Shown piece after piece: positions 16,840 to 24,690 of a stretch of DNA of 26,954 nucleotides. A model generated the notes under the pieces. The model was not told the DNA's origin, made no database searches, and saw only the letters and a program-made list of their open reading frames with translations. Within the stretch, counting starts at the first letter, position 1. Each line of letters opens with the position of its first letter. This DNA comes from JAZGBC01 sp036444495 (GTDB taxonomy: Bacteria; Pseudomonadota; Alphaproteobacteria; Kiloniellales; J153): positions 1 to 26,954 of the forward strand of contig JAZGBC010000030.1 in NCBI GenBank assembly GCA_036444495.1, written 5' to 3'. Both the position numbers and the translations under genes were made by a program.

Positions 16840-16886
16840 TTGACATAATGCCACTGAGTGCGATGATCGTGCGGGAGCAATATAAT
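16840..16886 (+). promoter_or_regulatory. Promoter region of the LysR-type gene
   Basis: TTGACA (16840-16845) is a perfect -35 box, with GATGAT 16 bases downstream as a weak -10. Separately, a perfect TATAAT lies at 16881-16886, only eight bases before the ATG. If it is used as the -10 box, the message would be almost leaderless; its own -35 box would be poor. This divergent region is also where the GlxA-type gene starts, so either regulator may act here. Confidence 0.4.
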
Positions 16887-16894
16887 ACCTTGTT

Positions 16895-17809
16895 ATGACC
16901 AGTCTGCGATCCAGACTACCCCCGGCGAACAGCCTGGTGGTTTTCGAGGCCGCCGCGCGGCATCTGAACTTCACCCGGGCGGCAGGCGAGCTGAGCGTGA
17001 CCCAGGCCGCAGTCAGCCGGCAGATTCACGGGCTCGAGGAGCATCTGGGGGTGCCGCTGTTCCACCGGCTGCACCGGGGCCTGCAGCTCACCCGGGACGG
17101 CCAGCGTCTGCAGAAGGCGGTCTCCATGGGCCTGGAGCACATCGCCAACACCGCCGCCGACATCCGTCGGGTGCGCGGCGAGGCCGAGGTCACGGTCTCG
17201 ACCAGCGTGTCCTTCGCCTCCTACTGGCTCATGTCGCGCTTGGCCAAGTTCCGGGCCGCCCATCCGGACATGGAATTACGCCTGGTGGCCTCGGCGCCGG
17301 TCTCGGATCTGGCCGTGGCGGGGATCGACCTGGCGGTGCGATATGGCTCGGGCCGCTGGTCGGGGGTGAAGGCTATCCACTTGCTGGACAACGAGGTTTT
17401 CCCGGTTTGCGCGCCCAGCTATCTGGAGAGCCGGCCGGCGCTCGAGGAGCCGGCGGACCTGCTGGAGGAGAGCCTGCTGCATCTGGCCGAATTCGACCGC
17501 AACTGGGTCACCTGGGGGGCCTGGCTGCGCTCCTTCGGTGTCGAGGCGGCTCCGGCGAAGCGGGGACTGGAGTTCGATAACTACCTGGTGCTGATCCAGG
17601 CCGCGCTAGATGGCCAGGGCGTGGCGCTGGGCGGCGGCCGCCTGGCCGAGGGCCTGCTCACCCGGGGCCTGCTGGTCCGCCCGATCGAGGCGACGCTGCG
17701 CTCGGACCGGGCCTTCTATCTGCTGATTCCGGCCGAGGTGCCGCTCAGCAAGCCGGCGGCCCTGTTCCGTGACTGGATTCTGCGCGAAGCCAAGGTGGCG
17801 CGATGTTAA
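16895..17809 (+). CDS. LysR-type transcriptional regulator (GcvA-like)
   Basis: The product is 304 residues, a standard LysR length. The N-terminal winged helix-turn-helix (about 10-70) reads LVVFEAAARHLNFTRAAGELSVTQAAVSRQI, with LEEHLGVPLFHRLHRGLQLT after it, close to the GcvA group. The C-terminal ligand domain (about 95-300) includes VDLAVRYG-like (IDLAVRYGSGRW) and the GQGVALGGGRLAEGLL segment of that group. No strong ribosome site precedes the ATG at 16895. It diverges from the GlxA-type regulator and is followed by chvI on the same strand after 126 bases. The target and effector are unknown; the adjacent divergent regulator is the first candidate target. Confidence 0.9.
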   Translation: MTSLRSRLPPANSLVVFEAAARHLNFTRAAGELSVTQAAVSRQIHGLEEHLGVPLFHRLHRGLQLTRDGQRLQKAVSMGLEHIANTAADIRRVRGEAEVTVSTSVSFASYWLMSRLAKFRAAHPDMELRLVASAPVSDLAVAGIDLAVRYGSGRWSGVKAIHLLDNEVFPVCAPSYLESRPALEEPADLLEESLLHLAEFDRNWVTWGAWLRSFGVEAAPAKRGLEFDNYLVLIQAALDGQGVALGGGRLAEGLLTRGLLVRPIEATLRSDRAFYLLIPAEVPLSKPAALFRDWILREAKVARC

Positions 17810-17935
17810 CCATGGGGGGCTAGGCCCTTGATTTTTCAGGAATCGCCGCAAAAGCGCCACAGTCCGGCCTCATATTCCGCCCTGTGATTCCCCCCAGCCA
17901 GTCTGCTTTAATGAACAAGCCAAGGAGGGGCAGCC

Positions 17936-18637
17936 ATGCAAAGCACCATCGCCCTGGTGGATGACGACCGAAATATCCTGACTTCCGTCTCCATGGCGCT
18001 GGAGGCGGAAGGCTTCAAGGTCCGGACCTACGTGGACGGGTCGGAGGCCCTGCGTGGGCTGGCCAGCAACCCGGTGGACCTGGCCATCCTGGACATCAAG
18101 ATGCCGCGCATGGACGGCATGGAGCTGCTCAACCGGCTACGGCGCAACTCCAACGTGCCGGTCATCTTTCTCACCTCCAAGGACGAGGAGGTGGACGAGG
18201 TCCTGGGCCTGCACATGGGGGCCGACGATTACATCACCAAGCCCTTCTCCCAGCGCCTTTTGATCGAGCGCATCCGCGCGCTCTTGCGGCGCGAGCACTA
18301 CATGCGTGAGGGCGCCGGCACGGAGGCCGCGGAAAAGCCCTTGGCCCGCGGCAGCCTGATACTCGACCCGGCGCGGCACCTCTGCACCTGGGAGGGCAAA
18401 GCGGTCAACCTGACCGTCACCGAATTCCTGATCCTGAAGGCGCTGGCGCAACGGCCGGGGCACGTCAAGAACCGTGACCAGCTTATGGATGCAGCCTACG
18501 GTGAATCCGTATATGTGGATGACCGGACGATCGACAGCCACATCAAGCGCCTGCGCAAGAAATTCAAGGAAGTAGACGAAAATTTCGGTCATATCGAAAC
18601 TCTTTACGGCGTCGGATACCGCTACAAGGACGCCTGA
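17936..18637 (+). CDS. chvI: ChvI-type response regulator (OmpR family)
   Basis: The product is 233 residues with a receiver domain (1-120) and an OmpR-type winged helix (about 130-230). The acidic pocket is DDD at 9-11, the phospho-acceptor is Asp53 in LAILDIKMPRMDG, and the conserved lysine is in ADDYITKPFS. The DNA-binding part has LTVTEFLILKALAQRPGHVKNRDQLMDAAYG and VDDRTIDSHIKRLRKKF, close to ChvI of rhizobia and other alphaproteobacteria. An excellent AAGGAGGGG lies six bases before the ATG. Together with chvG it forms the envelope-stress/acid-sensing system that in this class controls exopolysaccharide, motility and central carbon genes. The gene context with the regulatory PTS supports the assignment. 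Confidence 0.95.
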   Translation: MQSTIALVDDDRNILTSVSMALEAEGFKVRTYVDGSEALRGLASNPVDLAILDIKMPRMDGMELLNRLRRNSNVPVIFLTSKDEEVDEVLGLHMGADDYITKPFSQRLLIERIRALLRREHYMREGAGTEAAEKPLARGSLILDPARHLCTWEGKAVNLTVTEFLILKALAQRPGHVKNRDQLMDAAYGESVYVDDRTIDSHIKRLRKKFKEVDENFGHIETLYGVGYRYKDA

Positions 18638-18818
18638 GACGGCGGCGGAGAGGGCCGAGCCGGGCAAGGATGGCGCGCCGCGGGGCGCGCCCGCCGAGGC
18701 GCGTGCCGCCGGCCGTGGTGGGCCCACCAGACGGCAGAAATCGCGCGGTTCCGCGGCCCCTGCCGGCGAAGCCGGGGATCGTGGCGCCGGGGAAGAGACG
18801 GCATCGCGCGAGGCACAG

Positions 18819-20468
18819 GTGCATGAGGCGGCAACCGCACCCCAGACTTCCGAGCGGGAATCCGCGGCACGCCGCGCGCGGCGCCGCCGTCGCTGGATCT
18901 CGCCGCTCACCCGCCGCTTCCTGGCGCTCAACGCGCTGGTTCTGGTTATTCCCGTTGTCGGGCTTTTGCATCTGGGCCAGTACCGCGAAAGCCTGATCGA
19001 GTCCGAACTGCAGGCCCTGCGCACGCAGGGACGCGCCTTCGCCCTTTCGCTGGGCAGCACGGCGGTGGTCGGCACGCAGTTCGGTGACGAGCGCCTGTTG
19101 CCCGAGATGGCCCGGCACCTGATGCGCGTGCTGCTGTTCGATTCGGGCGTGCGGGCGCGCATTTTCGCCCGCTCCGGCGAGATGCTCGCCGACAGTTTCA
19201 TGCTGGTCGGTCCCGGTGGGCAGGTGCAGGTGATCGAGTTGCCGCCGCCCAGCGACGGCTCGCTGCTCGGCGTCCTCGAGCGGCTTTACCAGGGGGCCGT
19301 CGACTGGCTGCCATTTTCCGGCGAGCTGCCGCCCTATCGCGAGGCGCGCGTGCAGCGAGCTTCGGACTATCAGGAGGTGGAGCGCGCACTCCTAGGCGAA
19401 AGCTGGGGCATGGTGCGGACCGATCGGCATGGGCGGCTGGTCCTCTCGGTCGCGGTCCCGGTGCAACGTTACCGCCAGGTGCTGGGCGCACTGCTGGTGT
19501 CCAAGGACGGTAAGGAGGTCGAGGCGGCCGTGCGCGACCGGCGCCTGGATATCCTCTTCGTCTTCGCCGTCGCGTTCGCCGCGACCATCCTGTTGTCGAT
19601 CTATCTGGCCGGCACTATCGCGCGCCCCGTGCGCCGCCTGGCCGCCGCCGCCGATCTGGTGCGCTACGGCAGGGGGCGGCAGTACGAAATCCCCGATTTC
19701 ACCCGGCGCCAGGACGAGCTGGGCGACCTCTCCGCGGCGCTCAGGCATATGACCGAGGCGCTCTGGGAGCGTCTGGACGCCATCGAGGGCTTTGCGGCGG
19801 ACGTGGCGCACGAGATCAAGAATCCCCTCACCTCGTTGCGCAGCGCGGTCGAGACCGTGGTCCGCGTCGAGGACCCGGAGCAGCAGAAAAAGCTCATGTC
19901 CATCATCCTGGACGACGTGCAGCGCCTGGATCGCCTGATTAGCGATATCTCGGATGCCTCGCGCCTGGATGCGGAACTCTCGCGCGCGCAGGTCGCGCCG
20001 GTCGATATGGGCCGTCTGTTGAGCACCATCGTGGAGGCGCAGGAGGTAACCGCCCCCGACAACGGACCGGGCCTGACCCTCGATCTGGCCGAGCACCAGA
20101 ACCTGGTGATCCAGGGCATCGAGGACCGGCTCGGCCAGGTGATGCGCAACCTGATCAGCAACGCGGTTACCTTCAGCCCGGCCCAGGGGACCATCATGTT
20201 CAAGAGCTGGCGCGACGAGTCCTGGGTGATCGTCACGGTGAGCGATCAGGGCCCGGGAATTCCCGAAGGCAAGCTCGCCTCGATCTTCGACCGCTTCTAC
20301 AGCGAGCGCCCGCGCGCGGAGAAATTCGGCACCCATTCAGGCCTGGGGCTCAGCATCTCCAAGCGGATCATCGAGGCCCACGGCGGCACGATCCGCGCCG
20401 AGAACCGGTTCGACGAAACGGGACAGGTCGCGGGTGCGCGTTTCATCATCCGCCTGCCGGCCGACTAG
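18819..20468 (+). CDS. chvG: ChvG-type sensor histidine kinase
   Basis: The product is 549 residues from the GTG at 18819. It has a basic cytoplasmic N-terminus, TM1 at about 34-53, a periplasmic sensor of about 190 residues, TM2 at about 244-266, a HAMP domain, and the phosphorylation helix FAADVAHEIKNPLTSL with His331. The ATPase domain has the N-box (RNLISNAVTFSP), G1 (DQGPGIPEGK) and G2 (SGLGLSISKRI). The periplasmic region and long linker are typical of ChvG. The start is uncertain: the frame is open upstream to 18576 through the chvI-chvG gap (181 bases) and into the end of chvI, with coding-like codon use but no ATG, GTG or TTG before 18819. The partner is ChvI directly upstream. Confidence 0.93.
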   Translation: MHEAATAPQTSERESAARRARRRRRWISPLTRRFLALNALVLVIPVVGLLHLGQYRESLIESELQALRTQGRAFALSLGSTAVVGTQFGDERLLPEMARHLMRVLLFDSGVRARIFARSGEMLADSFMLVGPGGQVQVIELPPPSDGSLLGVLERLYQGAVDWLPFSGELPPYREARVQRASDYQEVERALLGESWGMVRTDRHGRLVLSVAVPVQRYRQVLGALLVSKDGKEVEAAVRDRRLDILFVFAVAFAATILLSIYLAGTIARPVRRLAAAADLVRYGRGRQYEIPDFTRRQDELGDLSAALRHMTEALWERLDAIEGFAADVAHEIKNPLTSLRSAVETVVRVEDPEQQKKLMSIILDDVQRLDRLISDISDASRLDAELSRAQVAPVDMGRLLSTIVEAQEVTAPDNGPGLTLDLAEHQNLVIQGIEDRLGQVMRNLISNAVTFSPAQGTIMFKSWRDESWVIVTVSDQGPGIPEGKLASIFDRFYSERPRAEKFGTHSGLGLSISKRIIEAHGGTIRAENRFDETGQVAGARFIIRLPAD

Positions 20469-20481
20469 AATAGGACATGCA

Positions 20482-21834
20482 GTGACCCGGCAATTGGTCC
20501 ACGCCACCTGCGTTGCCCTGGACGGCGCCGAGGGGACGCGCGGCGTTCTTATCCGCGGGCCCTCGGGCGCGGGCAAGTCGGATCTGGCGCTGCGCATGAT
20601 CGACGCGGGCGCCCGCCTGGTCGCCGACGATCAGTGCGAGATCTGGCGCGAGGAGGGAACCGGGCGCCCCCGCCTCATGGCCAGCGCCCCGGAGACAATT
20701 GCCGGCGCGCTCGAGGTGCGTGGGTTGGGCATCGTTCATGTGCCCACCGTGGCCGAGGCGCCGCTGGCGCTGCTCGTGGATCTGGTCCCGCCGGACGATG
20801 TCGAACGCCTGCCCGAGGAAGAGCGCGAGGAGATGCTGGGCCTGGACCTGCCACGGGTCGCGCTGCATGCCTTCGAGGCCGCCGCGCCGGCCAAGCTGCG
20901 CCTTGCCCTCGGCACGCGGGCCCCGGGCGCTGGATCGCCCATGGCACGAGGAGCGAAACAGCCCATCAAGGCCGGGCCCGCCGGGACAACGAGCCGCCGG
21001 GTCGTGCTGGTCACGGGACTGTCGGGCGCGGGGCGCTCGACCGCACTCAAGATCTTGGAAGACTTGGGCTACGAGGCCATCGACAACCTGCCGCTCGAAT
21101 TCCTGAGCACCATGGCGGGCGAGGGCGCCGCGCTGGCCATTGGCGTGGACATCCGCACGCGCGACTTCGCCGTTCAGCCCTTCCTCGAACAATTGGACCT
21201 GCTGGGCGCCAAGACCGGGCTCGCGGTTACGCTTCTGTTCCTCGATTGCGAGGACCGGGTGTTGGAGCGCCGCTTCACCGAGACTCGACGGCGTCACCCC
21301 CTGGCCCAGGATCGGCGCGTGGCCGACGGCATCGCCGCCGAACGCCGCCTGGTCGCGCCCTTGCGCGAGCGGGCGGAGCTGACGATCGATACCTCCGCGC
21401 TCAATCCCGGGGAGCTGCGCCGGCTGCTCAGCGGCCAGTTGGAGCTGGCGGCCGCGCCCGGCATGGCAGTCTTCGTCACCTCCTTCGCCTACCGCAACGG
21501 CCTGCCGCGCGAGGCGGACCTGGTGTTCGACGTGCGCTTTCTTGCCAACCCCCACTACGAGGAGGATTTGCGGGACCTGGACGGCCGGGACGGGGCGGTC
21601 GCCGCTTTCGTCAAGGCCGATCCTTCCTTTGCCGCCTTCTTCGATGGCCTGACCGCCCTCCTGACGCCGCTCCTGCCGCGCTACGAGGAGGAGGGCAAGA
21701 GCTATCTGACCATCGCCGTGGGCTGTACCGGCGGGCAGCACCGCTCGGTTGCGGTGGCCGAGAAACTGGCGGATTGGCTGGCCGCGCGGGGGCGGCGGGT
21801 CCAGCGGGGGCACCGGGACCTGACGTCCGTCTGA
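20482..21834 (+). CDS. hprK-rapZ: HPr kinase/phosphorylase - RapZ fusion protein
   Basis: One uninterrupted frame of 450 codons carries two proteins that are usually separate neighbours in alphaproteobacteria. Residues 1-145 are the short alphaproteobacterial HPr kinase: Walker A GPSGAGKS (26-33), LVADD (46-50) and the HprK signature EVRGLGIVHVP (78-88). After a linker rich in glycine, proline and alanine (145-170), residues 172-450 are RapZ/YvcJ: P-loop GLSGAGRST (179-187, with arginine for lysine, seen in other RapZ proteins), YEAIDNLP, and the C-terminal signature IAVGCTGGQHRSV (411-423). HprK would phosphorylate the regulatory serine of the HPr encoded downstream; RapZ binds small metabolites and, in enterobacteria, small RNAs. 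The GTG at 20482 has AGGA six bases before it. Met154 (base 20941) could be an internal start but has no visible ribosome site. Confidence 0.9.
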   Translation: MTRQLVHATCVALDGAEGTRGVLIRGPSGAGKSDLALRMIDAGARLVADDQCEIWREEGTGRPRLMASAPETIAGALEVRGLGIVHVPTVAEAPLALLVDLVPPDDVERLPEEEREEMLGLDLPRVALHAFEAAAPAKLRLALGTRAPGAGSPMARGAKQPIKAGPAGTTSRRVVLVTGLSGAGRSTALKILEDLGYEAIDNLPLEFLSTMAGEGAALAIGVDIRTRDFAVQPFLEQLDLLGAKTGLAVTLLFLDCEDRVLERRFTETRRRHPLAQDRRVADGIAAERRLVAPLRERAELTIDTSALNPGELRRLLSGQLELAAAPGMAVFVTSFAYRNGLPREADLVFDVRFLANPHYEEDLRDLDGRDGAVAAFVKADPSFAAFFDGLTALLTPLLPRYEEEGKSYLTIAVGCTGGQHRSVAVAEKLADWLAARGRRVQRGHRDLTSV

Positions 21835-21912
21835 TCGCCCCGGGAGAACGAAGGTGATCCCACGGGCAACATGGGGTAAAACCCCGCGGTTCGCTGGACA
21901 AAGGACGATCAC

Positions 21913-22320
21913 ATGATCGGAGTGATACTGGTCACCCACGGGAACCTGGCCAAGGAGTTCATCGGCGCGGTCGAGCTCATCGTCGGCCCGCAGAAGAATA
22001 TGACCGCGATCTGCATCGGGCCGGACGACGACATGGAAAAGCGGCGCAAGGAGATCATCAACAGCGTCGCCAAGGCCGACGAGGGCGAGGGCGTGGTGCT
22101 GCTCACCGACATGTTCGGGGGCACGCCGTCGAACCTGGCGATCTCCGTGCTCGACCAGGACCGGGTCGAGGTGGTCGCCGGCGTCAACCTGCCCATGCTG
22201 ATCAAGCTGGTCAGCCTGCGGGCGAGCGAACCCCTGGCCTCGGCGGTGACTCAGGCGCAGGAGGCGGGGCGCAAGTACATCAACGTCGCTTCCCGGCTCC
22301 TGGCCGAAAAGGCGCAATGA
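21913..22320 (+). CDS. manX: PTS EIIA component, mannose family
   Basis: The product is 135 residues, a single EIIA(Man) domain. The start IGVILVTHGNLAKEF places the phosphorylated histidine at 9, and the LLTDMFGGTPSNLA motif and GVNLPMLIKL segment are family hallmarks. The expected EIIB and EIIC partners are not in the window, so this is the regulatory EIIA found beside HPr and EI in alphaproteobacteria, which accepts phosphate from HPr and probably signals to other proteins rather than importing sugar. The start ATG has AAGGA about seven bases upstream. It overlaps ptsH by four bases (ATGA). Confidence 0.95.
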   Translation: MIGVILVTHGNLAKEFIGAVELIVGPQKNMTAICIGPDDDMEKRRKEIINSVAKADEGEGVVLLTDMFGGTPSNLAISVLDQDRVEVVAGVNLPMLIKLVSLRASEPLASAVTQAQEAGRKYINVASRLLAEKAQ

Positions 22321-22595
22321 GTGAACCCACCGCCCAGGCGCGCGTGACCATCCTCAACGAACGCGGGCTGCACGCCCGCGCCGCCGCCAAGCTCGTCAAG
22401 CTGGCCAGCAGATACGATGCGGAGGTCACGGTGATCATGAACGGGGAGAAGGTCTCCGGCGCCTCGATCATGGGCCTGATGATGCTGGCCGCCGCCCCGG
22501 GCTGCGAGTTGGAGCTGCACGCCAAGGGGCCCGAGGCTAGGGAAGTAATCGCCGCGCTCAGCGGGTTGGTCGCGAAGAAGTTCGATGAGGACTAA
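22317..22595 (+). CDS. ptsH: Phosphocarrier protein HPr
   Basis: The product is 92 residues. The active-site histidine is His19 in NERGLHARAAAKLV, and the regulatory serine equivalent to Ser46 is Ser50 in GASIMGLMMLAAAPG, the target of the HPr kinase encoded two genes upstream. The end CELELHAKGPEAREVIAAL is normal for HPr. It carries phosphate between EI and EIIA. The start lies in the ATGA overlap with the EIIA gene and its end overlaps ptsI by 11 bases, giving a tightly coupled EIIA-HPr-EI set. Confidence 0.96.
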   Translation: MSEPTAQARVTILNERGLHARAAAKLVKLASRYDAEVTVIMNGEKVSGASIMGLMMLAAAPGCELELHAKGPEAREVIAALSGLVAKKFDED

Positions 22596-24441
22596 AGGCA
22601 AGCGCGGAAAGACGGCGCGCCGCGGCGGCGGCAGGAAGGCCCGGAGCAAGCCCCGGGTCAAGAGGGCCGTGCGGGCGAAGCGCGCGCCCGGGCGCGGCCA
22701 GCGCATCTTCGAGGGCCTGGGCGTCTCGCCCGGCGTGGCCATCGGCACGGCTCATCTGCGTGAAAGCGGTGACATCCAGTTCGCCGAATACAAAGTTCCC
22801 GCCAAGGAGGTGGGCAAGGAGCTGAAGCGCTTCCGCGAGGCGGTGACCCGCTCGCAGCGCCAGGTGGGCAAACTCATCGCCAAGGCCGAGCGCTACCACG
22901 GCTCCGCCGCCGAGGAGCTGGGCTACCTGCTCGAGGCGCACCTGCAGATGCTCAAGAGCAAGAGCCTGATCGGCGGCATCGAACGGCGCATCGACGCCAG
23001 CCGCTGCAACGCCGAGGCCGCGGTCATGGCCGAGGTGGGCGCGATCGCGCTGAACTTCGCGGTCATGGAGGACGCCTACCTCAAGACCCGCGCCCAGGAA
23101 GTGCGCGAGGTGGGCCTGCGCATCGTGCGCAGCCTGACCAAGACGGCCTACAGCAACTTCGACCAGGTGGCGCCCGACAGCGTGATTATCGCCGAGGAGA
23201 TCACGCCCGCCGACACCGCGCTCATGGACCCGCGCCAGGTCTGTGCCTTCGCCACCGTCTTGGGCGGGGCCGAGGGCCATACCGCGATCATGGCGCGCTC
23301 GCTGGGCCTGCCGGCGGTGCTCGGCATCGCCGATCTGATCGGCGGGGTGCAGGGCGGCGAGACGGTCATCGTCGACGGCACCAGCGGGTGCATCATCATC
23401 AATCCCACGGCGCGCTGCCTAGCCGACTACCGGCGCCGGCGCCAGGCGCTGGAACGCGAGGTCCGCTCGCTGGCCCGTCTGCGCAACGTGCTCGCGGTCA
23501 CGCGCGACGAGGTGCGCGTGACGCTGCAGGCCAATCTGGAACTTCCGCGCGAGCTGGGCCAGGCCGTAGCCGCGGGGGCGGAGGGCATCGGCCTGCTGCG
23601 CACCGAGTTTCTCTACATGAACCGGGAAGACCTGCCCGGGGAGGAAGAGCAGTACGAGGCGCTGGCCGAGATCGTGGGCGGCATGAACGGCCGCCCGGTC
23701 ACCGTGCGCACGCTGGACATCGGCGGTGAGAAGCTGACCTCGTCGCTCGGCGATCACCTGACCGGGGGGTTGAACCCGGCCTTGGGCCTACGCGCGATCC
23801 GCCTCTCGCTCAAGGAGCGCAAGCTGCTCGAGACCCAATTGGCCGCCATGCTGCGCGCCGGCGTGCACGGGCCGCTGCGCATCCTGCTGCCCATGATCTC
23901 CACGGTCTCGGAGGTGGGCGAGGTGCGCAAGACCCTGACCAAGGTCGTGCACCGCCTGAAGCGCAGGGGCGTGAAGTTGCCCGATCCCCTGCCGCCGCTG
24001 GGCGTCATGATCGAGGTTCCCGGCGCGGCGCTGGCCGCCGATTCGCTGACCAAGGTGGCGGACTTCTTCGCCATCGGCAGCAACGACCTCACCATGTATA
24101 CCCTCGCCATCGACCGCGGCGAGGAGCGCGTCGCCCACCTCTACAACCCGCTGCACCCGGCGGTGCTCCGCCTCATCCAGTTCACCATCGAGGCGGCGCT
24201 CAGGGCACGCATACCGATTTCCGTGTGCGGCGAGATCGCCGGCGATCCGCGCTACACCGCGCTCATCCTGGGCCTGGGGGTGCGCGACCTCTCCATGGTG
24301 GCCAACGCCCTGCCCCGGGTGAAGTCCCGCGTCCTCGGCCTGGACATGCAGGCCGCGACCCAGCGCGCCCAGGTCATCATGGACCAGTCCGATTCGGGCC
24401 GCATCACGGCGCTGATTGACGACTTCAACGACGCGCTGTGA
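22585..24441 (+). CDS. ptsI: Phosphoenolpyruvate-protein phosphotransferase (enzyme I)
   Basis: The product is 618 residues. The conserved enzyme starts near residue 41 (IFEGLGVSPGVAIG). The phosphohistidine domain has GGAEGHTAIMARSLGLPAV with His232, the PEP-binding barrel has LLRTEFLYMNRE, VRTLDIGGEK and GSNDLTMYTLAIDRGEE, and the C-terminal cysteine is in ISVCGEIAGDP. There is no GAF domain, so this is not EI(Ntr). The first 40 residues are an unusual basic extension with 19 Arg/Lys and no acidic residue. The ATG at 22585 lies inside ptsH. A GTG at 22669 (codon 29) is an alternative start that would remove most of the extension. The enzyme feeds phosphate from PEP into the regulatory relay. 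Confidence 0.95.
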   Translation: MRTKGKRGKTARRGGGRKARSKPRVKRAVRAKRAPGRGQRIFEGLGVSPGVAIGTAHLRESGDIQFAEYKVPAKEVGKELKRFREAVTRSQRQVGKLIAKAERYHGSAAEELGYLLEAHLQMLKSKSLIGGIERRIDASRCNAEAAVMAEVGAIALNFAVMEDAYLKTRAQEVREVGLRIVRSLTKTAYSNFDQVAPDSVIIAEEITPADTALMDPRQVCAFATVLGGAEGHTAIMARSLGLPAVLGIADLIGGVQGGETVIVDGTSGCIIINPTARCLADYRRRRQALEREVRSLARLRNVLAVTRDEVRVTLQANLELPRELGQAVAAGAEGIGLLRTEFLYMNREDLPGEEEQYEALAEIVGGMNGRPVTVRTLDIGGEKLTSSLGDHLTGGLNPALGLRAIRLSLKERKLLETQLAAMLRAGVHGPLRILLPMISTVSEVGEVRKTLTKVVHRLKRRGVKLPDPLPPLGVMIEVPGAALAADSLTKVADFFAIGSNDLTMYTLAIDRGEERVAHLYNPLHPAVLRLIQFTIEAALRARIPISVCGEIAGDPRYTALILGLGVRDLSMVANALPRVKSRVLGLDMQAATQRAQVIMDQSDSGRITALIDDFNDAL

Positions 24442-24455
24442 GGGGGTGACAGTTG

Positions 24456-24472
24456 TCCGGGCCTTGCCCGGG
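24456..24472 (+). terminator. Weak terminator candidate after ptsI
   Basis: CCGGGC (24457-24462) pairs with GCCCGG (24466-24471) around the loop CTT, 15 bases after the ptsI stop. The nearest T-rich stretch (CTTATTTTA) comes about 20 bases later, so termination by this structure alone is doubtful. Confidence 0.35.
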
Positions 24473-24497
24473 CCGCCCGCACACCATCCGTCTTATT

Positions 24498-24690
24498 TTA
24501 CGGAAATGTACGGCCGACAAGCGGCCCCACCTCGAAACTGACCCAACGGCGCGTGGCGTTGGGGGTGAAGGGGTTCACGATTTCCAATTCGCCCGTGATC
24601 ACGTCATTCCATTCGGCCTTCCACCTGAAGGGCTTCGCCTTGTTTTCCTCACAATGGCCGTGGAGATTGTGAGTCCTGGATGTCCGGTAA
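24498..24690 (-). pseudogene. Remnant of the C-terminal end of a paralogue of the 25327-26751 gene
   Basis: Translated on the minus strand, the last part of this stretch reads KAKPFRWKAEWNDVITGELE, then continues to RRWVSF and a TAA stop (24498-24500). It matches the C-terminus of the large protein downstream (KAKPFKWKAEWRDSVEGVIQ ... RRWISF), with 22 of 36 identical positions by my count. Upstream of the match the similarity shifts frame (an HPG-like block corresponding to HPES lies in another frame) and then stops near 24690, where the membrane-protein gene begins on the other strand. No start codon or upstream coding part remains, so this is a broken 3' fragment. Its GC content (about 55-62 %) is higher than that of the intact copy's C-terminal part. 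Confidence 0.75.

Noticed and set aside
20446..22317. A 623-codon open frame on the minus strand opposite hprK-rapZ and the EIIA gene
   Set aside because: It is opposite well-supported genes, crosses several gene borders, and its translation is low-complexity (His/Gln/Arg/Gly-rich), as expected from high-GC antisense frames.
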